From NCBI GenBank assembly GCA_033344775.1, contig JAWPMT010000005.1, forward strand, positions 620,001-684,000: 64,000 nucleotides of DNA, written 5' to 3'. The notes under the pieces are model-generated. The model was not told the origin of the DNA, did no database searches, and was given only the letters and a program-made list of their open reading frames with translations. The first letter of the stretch is position 1; every line of letters begins with the position of its first letter. Made by a program: the position numbers and the translations under genes. This stretch comes from Cytophagales bacterium (lineage in GTDB: Bacteria; Bacteroidota; Bacteroidia; Cytophagales; Cyclobacteriaceae). Positions 16,648 through 25,859 of this stretch are shown here, in pieces.

Positions 16648-17721
16648 TCACCGGGGCACCGTATGGTACATCAAAAAGCCTACAACAGTAAATGAGATAT
16701 TGGGTATCCAAACTGCCAGTACCGGATTCATGGTATTGGCCTCTGCAACCGCACGGGTCAGAATGAACATGATGATAAAGACGAATGCGATCAAAAACCC
16801 AAGTGCAATCTGGAACCCTGTTCCCCGCCTCGATTTTCGTGCCGAGACAATTAGCCCAATGAAAACCAGCACCAGCACACCAAACGGCTGCATGAATCGG
16901 ATGTATTTCTCAATTTGGTAGATCTGTACATCGTCTGCCCCCCGGGATTGCTGCAAGGCTATGTAATCATCCAGCTCAAACATGGTCAGTGTCTCCCAAA
17001 GCCGTTCTTTGTTGTCAAAGTCCTTGGGATATAGGTTCAAAGCTGTGTCCATCTTGGCTCCGTCCTCGAATATCTCTTTATCATCTAAGAGAATACGCTT
17101 ACGCCAATTGATCAGGGTCCATTTGCTGGTAGCTGTGTCCCACTCAATTCGATTGGCCGAGATCTTTTCCTGCAGTTTCAAATCCTGAATTTTCTCCAGG
17201 GTCACTTTATATCCAATCTCCCTACGGTTGTTGTACCTATCCATGTAGATGTAATCCTCCTCTCCGATCTTGAAGTGGATGTTTCGATCACTGAAATAGA
17301 AAGGTTTCCCCAGAAATTCAATTTCAAAGTTGATCCGAAACTTATTCGTATCCGGGATCACGTAGCTGTTCAGGTAAAAGCTCGCAGCAGAAATCATGAC
17401 TGCTCCAATAAAGTAAGGCACCATCAATCTTTTGAAGCTTACACCGCTGGCTAAAATGGCGATGATCTCTGTTCTTGCTGCCAATTGGGCGGTCACAAAA
17501 ACGGTGGCAATGAATACTGTGATAGGCGTGAGTAAGCTCGCGATGAAAGGTATGAAGGTCAGGTAATACAACCCGATCATTTCACCAGACACCTGATTCT
17601 CAATGAAATCATCATTCTTCTCCGTAAAATCGATCACGCAGATGATCGCTAACAGACCGAGCACAACAAACACAAATGTGCCAAGGAATTTTTTCAGTAT
17701 GTACCAGTCAATTTTCTTCAT
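16648..17721 (-). CDS. lptG: LptF/LptG family permease
   Basis: Inner-membrane subunit of the LptB2FG transporter that extracts lipopolysaccharide for delivery to the outer membrane. The 357-residue protein has three N-terminal helices, starting KKIDWYILKKFLGTFVFVV and containing the family motif QLAARTEIIAILASGVSFKRLM. A large periplasmic beta-jellyroll region covers about 125-260, and three C-terminal helices follow. The N-terminal K-x-L-D-x-Y-x-x-x-x-F pattern suits LptG. It lies 22 bases after tgt, a frequent pairing in Bacteroidota, and five bases before the EamA gene. Confidence 0.9.
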   Translation of the reverse strand: MKKIDWYILKKFLGTFVFVVLGLLAIICVIDFTEKNDDFIENQVSGEMIGLYYLTFIPFIASLLTPITVFIATVFVTAQLAARTEIIAILASGVSFKRLMVPYFIGAVMISAASFYLNSYVIPDTNKFRINFEIEFLGKPFYFSDRNIHFKIGEEDYIYMDRYNNRREIGYKVTLEKIQDLKLQEKISANRIEWDTATSKWTLINWRKRILLDDKEIFEDGAKMDTALNLYPKDFDNKERLWETLTMFELDDYIALQQSRGADDVQIYQIEKYIRFMQPFGVLVLVFIGLIVSARKSRRGTGFQIALGFLIAFVFIIMFILTRAVAEANTMNPVLAVWIPNISFTVVGFLMYHTVPR

Positions 17722-17743
17722 CTAGTCGGCAGCAGAACGCAAA

Positions 17744-18874
17744 TCACAGTCTTCTGGATACATTTTTGACCATGTAATTTTTCCAGCCTGCAAATTTCCC
17801 AGCCTCTATTTGTTTGCGGGCCTCTCTTACTAACCACAGATAGAAAGAAAGATTGTGTACAGAAGCAATTTGTGCACCCAACATTTCATTGCTCATGACC
17901 AGATGTCTCAAATATGCCTTAGAATAGAAGGTACTTACGTGCCCTTCCAGGTTTGGATCAATCGGGCTATAATCCATTTTCCACTTTTCATTGCGGATGT
18001 TGACTACTCCTTCAGTGGTGAACAGCATGCCATTCCTTGCATTTCGCGTAGGCATTACACAATCGAACATGTCTACTCCCAGTGCAATACATTCGAGGAT
18101 GTTTGCCGGTGTGCCTACCCCCATCAAGTACCTTGGTTTATCCGCAGGTAGAATATTGCACACCATATCTGTCATGGCATACAGGTCTTCGTGTGGTTCA
18201 CCTACAGACAGTCCGCCAATCGCATTCCCTTCACGCTCGCAAGAAGCAATAAAATCCGCTGACTCTTTGCGAAGATCAGGATATACACTTCCTTGAACGA
18301 TTGGGAAGAGGGTCTGGCTATAGCCATAATGTCCCTCGGTCGTGTCAAACCTTTCGATGCAGCGCTTGAGCCATCGGTGGGTCATGTGCATTGAATTCTT
18401 TGCATAATCAAACTCGCAGGGATAAGGGGTACATTCATCGAATGCCATGATGATGTCCGCCCCGATGATCCGCTGAATGTCCATCACATGTTCCGGAGAA
18501 AACATGTGTTTAGAGCCATCAATATGGCTTTGAAAATTGACTCCCCATTCTTCAATGCTGCGATTATCTCCCAAAGAATACACCTGGTAGCCTCCACTAT
18601 CAGTCAAAATTGGTCGGTCCCACCCATTGAATTGATGCAAACCTCCTGCTCCACTGATGATATCCAACCCTGGTCTTAAATACAGATGATAAGTATTGCC
18701 CAGAATGATCTCAGCATTGATGTCTTCTTTAAGCTCCCGCTGGTGAACAGCTTTCACCGTGGCAGCAGTGCCTACCGGCATAAAGATGGGTGTATGGATC
18801 TCGCCATGATCAGTTTTAACCACACCCGCCCGGGCTCCGCTTTTCTTATCGTTTGCTACCAGAGTAAAGTCCAC
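17744..18874 (-). CDS. tgt: tRNA-guanine transglycosylase (queuine/preQ1 insertion)
   Basis: Exchanges guanine-34 for preQ1 in tRNAs with GUN anticodons, the first tRNA-bound step of queuosine synthesis. The 376-residue TIM-barrel protein carries TDSGGYQVYSLG (Asp92), GGLSVGEP, YLMGVGTPANILE, and GVDMFDCVMPTRNARNG with the catalytic aspartates at 268/271. The C-terminal zinc site of most bacterial enzymes (C-x-C-x2-C with a distal His) is not visible: residues 303-325 contain no cysteine and Cys272 is the last in the protein. From memory, other Bacteroidota enzymes look the same here. The start is GTG 18874, with an in-frame stop just upstream. Confidence 0.95.
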   Translation of the reverse strand: MDFTLVANDKKSGARAGVVKTDHGEIHTPIFMPVGTAATVKAVHQRELKEDINAEIILGNTYHLYLRPGLDIISGAGGLHQFNGWDRPILTDSGGYQVYSLGDNRSIEEWGVNFQSHIDGSKHMFSPEHVMDIQRIIGADIIMAFDECTPYPCEFDYAKNSMHMTHRWLKRCIERFDTTEGHYGYSQTLFPIVQGSVYPDLRKESADFIASCEREGNAIGGLSVGEPHEDLYAMTDMVCNILPADKPRYLMGVGTPANILECIALGVDMFDCVMPTRNARNGMLFTTEGVVNIRNEKWKMDYSPIDPNLEGHVSTFYSKAYLRHLVMSNEMLGAQIASVHNLSFYLWLVREARKQIEAGKFAGWKNYMVKNVSRRL

Positions 18875-19524
18875 CTTCTTGCGTTTAAATTAAGGAGCAC
18901 AAAAATAGTTTTTTGAAAAGATTAGACGGAGCACTTTGATCGATCCGTGAGTAAAAACCGAAAAAAGCAAACCTTAATTACCATTTGAACTTGATTCTCA
19001 GCCTATTCAAACCATCTATCATGCGAAATATTTGACAAGACGGACTCATCGCTCAATGTTTCTTTACGATTTCTCAGGATTGCTTCACGTGTTTCCATAC
19101 GTTTTTCACGAACTAATTTTTATGGAAAAAAAGGACTTACATATTATTACGTTATAGCGATTTTAAGAATCTACAGAAAATTGAAGAACCTAGCCATCAT
19201 TACTAAAACATGCTTCTGCATTTGGTCCACAATCTCTTTTAGGCTTCAGTTTGATATGGCTGATTCAGCTATTTTCAGTCAATCAAGAGTACTATTTATA
19301 AAAAATATTGCCTTCTTAAATTCATCTCCAACCACCGAAGGCCTCCAGTTATCAAGATTTAATGCTTAAATAGACCCGATTGACAAATCGAGCAATAAGA
19401 ATTTCGTTTGGTATATTTAAACTAGCCTTCTACTAGGGGGCTAGTTTTTTCCTGACGCGAGTCTTTCAAATCCTTCCACTCCTAATCCTAACTCGCAAGA
19501 AAGAAGAGAGTCCAAAACTTCGAG
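18875..19524. other. 650-base intergenic region upstream of tgt
   Basis: No credible gene is seen on either strand. A 62-codon reading at 19181-19369 has no recognisable features. The left end should hold the leftward promoter of the tgt-lptG run. The right end holds a hairpin with a T-run (19419-19450) between this region and the DUF418 gene. The tract is AT-rich and could be a decayed gene or hold an unrecognised RNA. Confidence 0.6.
19419..19450. terminator. Intrinsic terminator, possibly bidirectional
   Basis: ACTAGCC (19421-19427) pairs with GGCTAGT (19439-19445) across an 11-base loop, extended by AA/TT, and is followed by TTTTT on the + strand. On the leftward strand, which is the direction of the DUF418 gene ending at 19525, the stem is followed by TTTAAATAT, a weaker T-tract. 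It therefore most simply ends the leftward DUF418 transcript, though the better tract faces right. Confidence 0.65.
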
Positions 19525-20775
19525 TCAACCTTTGTAGATGAAGGTCCTCCATAGCTTTTCTACCGGGCCCTGGTCATAATTCATCAATATCCAGGAACTG
19601 ATCGCTATTTGAAAGGTCCATATGCAAGGAATGATCAACCAGAGTTCGGATCTGGAAAAATGATTGTACCAGCCTAATCCATAACCGTAGAACAGGGAAC
19701 CACAAATCAAACTCTGCATCAGGTAATTGCTCAAAGCCATTCTACCCATATTCGTGATCCCTTTCAATTTTGAGAAGGGCCGCACCAGTTGAAACAGGCC
19801 ATTGAAAAGCATCATGTAAGCCAGTCCCAACAATTCTTTGGGAAAAGCGAATGCCACTCCGGCCCATAACTGCGTTACCGGCTGATGGTATTTAAATGTC
19901 CATTGATCGTACCGGTAATAATTGACCAGCAAAGCCAGCACCAACAAAAAAACGGTAAACAACCAATAACCTTTGATGGATCGATAATCGTGAAAAGCAC
20001 CCAACCGATAGCCAATCATCCCTAGCACCATCATGATCAAGGTTCTGAATAATATACCCTGGTAGAACAAGGCTCCTTTATGAACTTTCTGATGGCTTGC
20101 ATTTACTTGTATGCTCTCCCAAATAGAATTCCTGGGCACTTCAACTACTTCTGTAACCGGTTGTTTCCGTGTTGTTCTTCGTGTCCATGAAGCGATTGCT
20201 TGTTGCTCTGCTTCGGAACGCTCATTTGCAGGTTTGGCTTTCGCCAACTCAAAGGCATTTTGTTGTCGGGCAGTCCTTTGGGTGGATTGGATCGCATTGA
20301 ATGCCACTAGCAATACCAATACTGATAATACGATGACCAGACCTGAAACTTTGAAAGACCGAAAAGGCAACAAGAGCAATCCGCAAATGGCGTAGTGGTA
20401 AAGTACATCGCCATCCCAAATCAAATAAGCATGTGCTACGCCGATCAGAAACAGGCCCCAAAGTCTACGGACGTAAAGCGCCATCGCATTCGGGCTTGAT
20501 GCTCTTCCGGAAAGTCGATCAATGAACAGGCAAAAGCTCACTCCAAAGAGCATGGTAAACATGCTGAAGAATTTGCCCTGCGCTAAAAAATAAACCCAGA
20601 ACCGGACCTGATGATCCAGTGACTCCTGATTACCATATTTATAGGGACTCCAGGGGTCGGGATAGGCAAAGGATTCAATGTTGATGACCAGTATCCCAAG
20701 AACGGCTAATCCTCGAAGAAAATCTATAGAACTGATTCTCTCTTGTGAAGAAATGGCCGTCAGTCCTTGTGTCAT
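19525..20775 (-). CDS. DUF418 domain-containing membrane protein
   Basis: A 416-residue multi-pass inner-membrane protein. The N-terminal signature RISSIDFLRGLAVLGILVINI and the GKFFSMFTMLFGVSF segment belong to the DUF418/acyltransferase-like heparan-acetyltransferase superfamily. The C-terminal DUF418 block has MGRMALSNYLMQSLICGSLFYGYGLGWY and ends YDQGPVEKLWR. About ten hydrophobic helices are visible, with a charged cytoplasmic or periplasmic insert near 170-225 rich in Lys, Glu and Arg. Function is unproven; transfer or export of an acyl group is possible. The ATG lies inside the end of the upstream BNR gene (ATGA, 4-base overlap), which implies translational coupling. Confidence 0.88.
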   Translation of the reverse strand: MTQGLTAISSQERISSIDFLRGLAVLGILVINIESFAYPDPWSPYKYGNQESLDHQVRFWVYFLAQGKFFSMFTMLFGVSFCLFIDRLSGRASSPNAMALYVRRLWGLFLIGVAHAYLIWDGDVLYHYAICGLLLLPFRSFKVSGLVIVLSVLVLLVAFNAIQSTQRTARQQNAFELAKAKPANERSEAEQQAIASWTRRTTRKQPVTEVVEVPRNSIWESIQVNASHQKVHKGALFYQGILFRTLIMMVLGMIGYRLGAFHDYRSIKGYWLFTVFLLVLALLVNYYRYDQWTFKYHQPVTQLWAGVAFAFPKELLGLAYMMLFNGLFQLVRPFSKLKGITNMGRMALSNYLMQSLICGSLFYGYGLGWYNHFSRSELWLIIPCIWTFQIAISSWILMNYDQGPVEKLWRTFIYKG

Positions 20776-23700
20776 TGAGAACTTCCCTGCTCCAGTAAGA
20801 TCTTCAATTCTTCATTTTTCAACTGATCGTTCATCTTATTGACCTCAACGTCCACATACTGCTTGAATCTGGATTCCAGTTTCGTCAGTCGCTGGTCGAG
20901 CACATCATATACCGCTTTCTGCTGGTCAGTCGGTGAAAAATCGACGCCATGTCCAGACAGGTCACTGGCCAAAGCACTGAGCCTTCCGTACAACTTCATG
21001 GGTGCACGGAAAGCATCTTCTCTGGCACCGGTCAGTTGAATATCATACAGTCCGGCAGAAATGGATTGCGCCAGGGCATCCAATTCTTTGGCCCGCTTTA
21101 AATCGGCTTTCCTTTCCAGTTTTGGCTCCAATTGCTTCAACTCACTGCGAATCAATTCCAGGGTATTGATCATGTTCACGGCAATGTTCATGGCATCTCG
21201 CAATTCGAGTGCAAGGTCTACCTGTGCCGCTATCTCTGCCTGAGAACCCACAGAAGCAGGATCTTTAAGTACTTGTACCTCTTTGGTGATTTCCTGATCA
21301 TCCACAATCAGTTTTACTACGTAATTTCCAGGGACAACACGCGGCCCAAGTTGGCCTCTCCAGAGGTCAAGGTCCCAGGTCACCAATGGGCGCCATCCTT
21401 CTCCATTGAGCTGCACCCAGGGTCGGCCCGGAGGTTTGGTCCGCAACCTTGGTTTGAACGTAGGCTCATATCGCAAGTCCCACATGATCCGGTTGACTCC
21501 CTTTCGGTTAGTGCCCTCAATGGTCCGCACCACCTCTCCTGATTGTGTCAGGATCTCCACTTTTACTGGGTTCTGAGCCGTGTCTTTTAACAAGTAATTG
21601 ATATCTGCTCCGTATGCAGGATTACGACCTGAATTGAAGCTGGGACCATCTGTCTTGATGGCTTGTTTGTCATGAAAGCGGTAAGCAGATCGAAGATCAA
21701 ATAGGTGCACCTCCTGTTCTGCAGCTTTCGCTGCATATTCCCTTAGCGGCCCTATGTTATCCAGAATGTAATAGCCTCGTCCGTAGGTGCCGATCACCAG
21801 GTCATCAAACCGTTCTTGAATTTCCAGCCAATAAACAGGAGCCGGCGGCAGGTTGTTCCGCAAACGCATCCAGTTATCGCCATTGTCAAAACTCACATAA
21901 ACGCCATTATCGACACCCAGATATAACATTCCCGCTTGCTTCGGATCTTCTTTGATCACATGGGCGAAACTATGAATTGATTTCGGCACGGATTCGCTGA
22001 TCTTTTTCCAGGTCTTGCCATAATCAGTGGTCTTGTAGACGTAGGGATCGAAATCTCCCAAATGATGCAGGTCCACCGAAATGTATGCCGTGCCTTTGGC
22101 ATAGCGTGAAATCTCGATATTGGAGATGGTCCCCAACTCAGGTAATCCCTGAATATTGCTGGTCACATTCTCCCATTTTTCACCAAAATTACGGGTGATA
22201 TGCACTTGTCCGTCGTTGCTACCAGTCCAGATGAGTCCTGATTCAAGCGGAGATTCTACGATAGAAATCAATACCGAAGCATCAAAAGTCATCAAATTAT
22301 CTACAGCTACACCGCCCGATGTTTGCTGATGTTCTTTTCTATTCAGGGTCAGGTCCGGGCTAATCACCTGCCAGCTTTGTCCGTCATCATCTGTCTTGTG
22401 CACATATTGGCTACCGACATAAACCCGATGTGCTACGTTTGGTGAGAAAGCAATTGGAAAATTCCAGAACCATCGGTATTTCATGTCCGCTGGTGCCCAG
22501 CCATATCCAGCTTCCGGCCACACCCGAACATCTCGCGCATGTCCGGTTCTTGCGTCATATCGTTCCAGGCCACCGTCATAGCAACCCGACCACACGATGT
22601 TATTGTCCAGTGGGTCTGGCTGCGCAAAACCACTTTCACAACCGCCTACACCTTCCCAAAGGCCAATGGGAATGTAACCCTGTCGGCTGTTGCTTGGTCC
22701 CCGATAGGAATAGCCATCTTGTCGGTTGCCGTAAAGGTTGTAAGGAATCTGATCATCTACGGCCACATGATACATCTGCGCAATGGGCAACACTATGCGT
22801 TGAAAGCTCTCACCACCATTTAAAGTGATGCTCGCACAGCCATCATGTGCCACCATGAAGCGATTCGGGTTCGTCGGGTCCACCCAGATGTCGTGATTAT
22901 CACCTCCGGCACTGTAACTGCCGCTGATGGTTTTTCCCCCGTCTTCTGAGGTGATGAACTTGACATTGGCAAAATACAGCTTGTCTGGATTATCCGTGGA
23001 AACCGCCATTCGTGTATAATACGGAGCACGTTCGTTAATGTCATGATTTCGGGTCATCAATTCCCAGGTTTCTCCAAAGTCCTTCGACCGGTATAATGCG
23101 GGGCTTTCAATCTCAAAAAGCGCATAGATCACTTCCGGGTTAGAATAAGAAATGGCCACTCCTGTTTTTCCTACCGGGTTGTTCTGTCCTCCGGGAAGTC
23201 CATTTTCTTTCAATGGTACCCAGGTATCTCCCCCGTCTACTGACCGATATACTCCACCACCAGGACCTCCGCTGTTCAGTTTCCAGGTATTGATCTGAAC
23301 AGACCACATGCCGGCAATCAAACGGTCTGGATTTTTTGGGTCTATGGCAATATCAGCTGCTCCGGTTCCCTCATCCACAAAGAGGATCTGTTCCCAGGAT
23401 TTTCCACCATCCGTGGTTCGATATACTCCGCGTTCTCGTTGAGGTGCATGGGTATGTCCCAGGGCCGCTGCATAAACGATATCAGGATTGGTAGGGTGGA
23501 CAACAATACGGCCAATTCTACCACTTTTCTCAAGCCCCATGTGCTGCCATGTACTTCCTCCATCTTCGGATTTATAGATGCCATCACCCATAGCGTGGGC
23601 CGGACGAATCAAGAAGGTTTCCCCGGTACCTACCCAAACAACATCAGGATTGGAAGGGGTGATGGCTATGGAGCCAATAGAGGAGGCTTCCTGACCATCA

Positions 23701-23936
23701 AAAACAGGCTTCCATTTGATGCCGCCATCCGTTGTTTTCCAAAGCCCCCCTGAAGCTGCTCCAATGTAGTTGACCATCGGATCGCCTGGCACACCTGCGA
23801 TGGCAATGGCTCGGTTACCCTCCGGGCCTACAAATCGAAACCTTAATTGCTTAAATAGGTCTGGGTCTACTTGTGAGAAAGCACTGAATTGCAGCGCGAT
23901 CAATAGCAAGGAAAAAAGGGACTGAAGTTTGTTCAT
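20772..23936 (-). CDS. Large secreted BNR/Asp-box beta-propeller protein (VPS10/sortilin-like)
   Basis: A 1054-residue exported protein with a signal peptide (1-21, ending FSQ). At least eight Asp-box turns (S/T-x-D-x-G-x-x-W) occur across 60-700, including TTDGGIKW, SEDGGSTW, TTDGGKSW, SVDGGDTW, TTDYGKTW and SFDNGDNW. They indicate one or two seven- to ten-bladed beta-propellers of the sortilin/VPS10 and sialidase type. A beta-sandwich region follows (about 770-890), then a helical C-terminal domain (about 900-1040). Such proteins are usually annotated as glycosyl hydrolases without demonstrated activity. No T9SS tail is seen. It is coupled to the downstream DUF418 gene by a 4-base overlap. 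Confidence 0.85.
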   Translation of the reverse strand: MNKLQSLFSLLLIALQFSAFSQVDPDLFKQLRFRFVGPEGNRAIAIAGVPGDPMVNYIGAASGGLWKTTDGGIKWKPVFDGQEASSIGSIAITPSNPDVVWVGTGETFLIRPAHAMGDGIYKSEDGGSTWQHMGLEKSGRIGRIVVHPTNPDIVYAAALGHTHAPQRERGVYRTTDGGKSWEQILFVDEGTGAADIAIDPKNPDRLIAGMWSVQINTWKLNSGGPGGGVYRSVDGGDTWVPLKENGLPGGQNNPVGKTGVAISYSNPEVIYALFEIESPALYRSKDFGETWELMTRNHDINERAPYYTRMAVSTDNPDKLYFANVKFITSEDGGKTISGSYSAGGDNHDIWVDPTNPNRFMVAHDGCASITLNGGESFQRIVLPIAQMYHVAVDDQIPYNLYGNRQDGYSYRGPSNSRQGYIPIGLWEGVGGCESGFAQPDPLDNNIVWSGCYDGGLERYDARTGHARDVRVWPEAGYGWAPADMKYRWFWNFPIAFSPNVAHRVYVGSQYVHKTDDDGQSWQVISPDLTLNRKEHQQTSGGVAVDNLMTFDASVLISIVESPLESGLIWTGSNDGQVHITRNFGEKWENVTSNIQGLPELGTISNIEISRYAKGTAYISVDLHHLGDFDPYVYKTTDYGKTWKKISESVPKSIHSFAHVIKEDPKQAGMLYLGVDNGVYVSFDNGDNWMRLRNNLPPAPVYWLEIQERFDDLVIGTYGRGYYILDNIGPLREYAAKAAEQEVHLFDLRSAYRFHDKQAIKTDGPSFNSGRNPAYGADINYLLKDTAQNPVKVEILTQSGEVVRTIEGTNRKGVNRIMWDLRYEPTFKPRLRTKPPGRPWVQLNGEGWRPLVTWDLDLWRGQLGPRVVPGNYVVKLIVDDQEITKEVQVLKDPASVGSQAEIAAQVDLALELRDAMNIAVNMINTLELIRSELKQLEPKLERKADLKRAKELDALAQSISAGLYDIQLTGAREDAFRAPMKLYGRLSALASDLSGHGVDFSPTDQQKAVYDVLDQRLTKLESRFKQYVDVEVNKMNDQLKNEELKILLEQGSSQ

Positions 23937-24095
23937 GTTTAGGTCGGGATGTTAAGCGCTATTTAGCGATAATATCACCAATTTATGGATTTATAAGGTA
24001 ATGAATCGCTTCAATTTATTTCGATGGTTCAGAATCGTTCTTGAGGGATATTCGTATACCCAGTGAAACATCTTTTATAACTAACAATAACCATT

Positions 24096-24617
24096 ATGAG
24101 AAAATTTTTATTCGCGACAATTATGGGCTTGTTCGCCTTACAACTAAACGCACAAACTGAACAAGGGAAGCTCTTACTAGGTGCCGGTTCTAACTCTGGC
24201 CTTAGCTTTCAAAGTCAGGATGGAGTTGAAGACAACCAAGTGGCCTTTTCACTAAATGCTCAAGGCGGGTATTTTTTCATCGACAATCTGGTCACTGGCT
24301 TGAACCTTGGCTTTAACACCTCCAGTCAAGGTGATTTCTCCAACACAAACTTGAGCATCGGACCTTTTGCCCGGTATTACTTTGACAATGTATTTTTTGG
24401 CGCCAATTTTTCCCTGGTGAATAATAACAGCGACAATGGAGTTTCTGATTTTTCCGCCAACGGATCGTTACTGGGTCTTGAACTAGGGTACGCGGCGTTT
24501 CTTAATAATAACATTGCGATTGAACCCGCTCTTACCTACTTCAATACTAATGGCGACTTTGATGGACTAACTGGCTTTTCGCTCAATATCGGATTCAGTA
24601 TTTATCTCGCACCCTGA
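24096..24617 (+). CDS. Small outer-membrane beta-barrel protein
   Basis: A 173-residue protein with a signal peptide (about 1-20, ending LNA). The remainder is alternating beta-strand sequence rich in Gly, Asn and aromatic residues: GYFFIDNLVTGLNLGF, IGPFARYYFDNVFFGANFSLV, GYAAFLNNNIAIEPALTYF, GFSLNIGFSIYLAP. That fits an 8-stranded OmpX/OmpA-N-type barrel. No peptidoglycan-binding domain is present. It is monocistronic, with a 159-base leader region after the divergent BNR gene. No specific role can be assigned. Confidence 0.75.
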   Translation: MRKFLFATIMGLFALQLNAQTEQGKLLLGAGSNSGLSFQSQDGVEDNQVAFSLNAQGGYFFIDNLVTGLNLGFNTSSQGDFSNTNLSIGPFARYYFDNVFFGANFSLVNNNSDNGVSDFSANGSLLGLELGYAAFLNNNIAIEPALTYFNTNGDFDGLTGFSLNIGFSIYLAP

Positions 24618-24743
24618 CCCAAAAGTGAAATTGTCTTGCACGTCGGTCAACCTTCGTGGTACAAGATTTACTATCCTGCTCTTTCTTCTTTCCAGTCTAT
24701 TTTTTTCATAGTTTCGCATCCCCTTTTGAATTGATTGCGAAGC

Positions 24744-25859
24744 GTGTCTTTTAGCCCAGAAGAAATATTACTTTATCTCTTCCTTGCCCTGGCAGGATTA
24801 CACCTCATTCCTGTGTTGATCAAAACACTTGCATTGATTTTCACACCGACTTCACCATCCTCCGTTGAGAATCCTCCGGTCACAGTGATTGTCTGTGCAA
24901 GAAATGAAGAAGCTAACCTGAAGGAACTGGTGCCTTTGCTGTTGGAGCAGGACCATACGGCTTATGAAGTAGTGATCGTTCTGGACCGGTGTTTTGACGA
25001 AAGTCTGGCTTACATGAAGTCGCTGGAGCCTAATCATCCGAACCTGAGGACCATGATCATTGATTATGTACCGGATCAGTTCCATCCTAAGAAATTTGGT
25101 CTCACGCTGGCCATTAAAGGGGCAAAATACGATTGGGTTTTACTGACTGATGCCGATTGCCGACCGGCTTCTTCCTCGTGGGTCAGCGGAATGGCGCAAC
25201 ACTTTACTGCGGAACGGGACATTGTGCTGGGTTATTCACCGTATTTTCAGGAAAAAGGCTTTCTGAACGCGTACATCGGTTATGAAACGTTCAATACGGC
25301 TTACCAGTATCTTTCTTCCGCCCGACTGGGCATTCCTTATATGGGTGTTGGCAGGAATCTGGCCTATCGAAAATCACTGTTCCTGGATAACCTGGGGTTT
25401 GGTGCCAATCAAAGCATCACAGGTGGAGATGATGACCTGTTTGTGCAATCACATGCTAACCATCGCAATACCGGAATCGCTGTAAGCCCCGACCTCATGG
25501 TCCATTCCAAACCCAAACAGAAATGGAGTGAATATCTCCAACAAAAGAAACGACATTACTCCGTCTCCAAATTCTACAGACCGATTATCATTTTCCGGCA
25601 CTTGCTACGTGGAAATATTCACCTTCTTCTTTGGGTTAGTTTCATTATTTTAGCCTTTCTAAACGTCGAAACACTTTTGGTCTACGGAACAATGCTTGGC
25701 GTTTTAGCGTTGAAAGGAATATTTTTCAAGTGGTCAACTCAAAAAATGGGACAGGGATATAAGTTTTGGTTTACTCCTTTTCTTGATCTGGCATACGCCA
25801 CGTTCACTCCTGTGATCAGTACGGTTGCATTCTTCAGAAAAAACATCAGATGGAATTAG
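24744..25859 (+). CDS. Family 2 glycosyltransferase, membrane anchored
   Basis: A 371-residue protein with an N-terminal membrane helix (about 5-30) and a GT-A fold domain (about 45-270): VTVIVCARNEEANLKELVPLLL, the metal/nucleotide-binding TDADCRPASSSWV, and GVGRNLAYRK followed by GGDDDLFVQ. C-terminal membrane helices (about 290-360) follow, as in processive GT2 enzymes. The sugar donor and acceptor are unknown. GTG 24744 was chosen; a TTG at 24735 would add three residues. The 3' end overlaps the sigma-factor gene by 10 bases, so the two are coupled. Confidence 0.87.
   Translation: MSFSPEEILLYLFLALAGLHLIPVLIKTLALIFTPTSPSSVENPPVTVIVCARNEEANLKELVPLLLEQDHTAYEVVIVLDRCFDESLAYMKSLEPNHPNLRTMIIDYVPDQFHPKKFGLTLAIKGAKYDWVLLTDADCRPASSSWVSGMAQHFTAERDIVLGYSPYFQEKGFLNAYIGYETFNTAYQYLSSARLGIPYMGVGRNLAYRKSLFLDNLGFGANQSITGGDDDLFVQSHANHRNTGIAVSPDLMVHSKPKQKWSEYLQQKKRHYSVSKFYRPIIIFRHLLRGNIHLLLWVSFIILAFLNVETLLVYGTMLGVLALKGIFFKWSTQKMGQGYKFWFTPFLDLAYATFTPVISTVAFFRKNIRWN

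Noticed and set aside
19181-19369. 62-codon reading in the tgt upstream gap
   Set aside because: No recognisable motif, weak start and no conserved context, so it is left as intergenic sequence.
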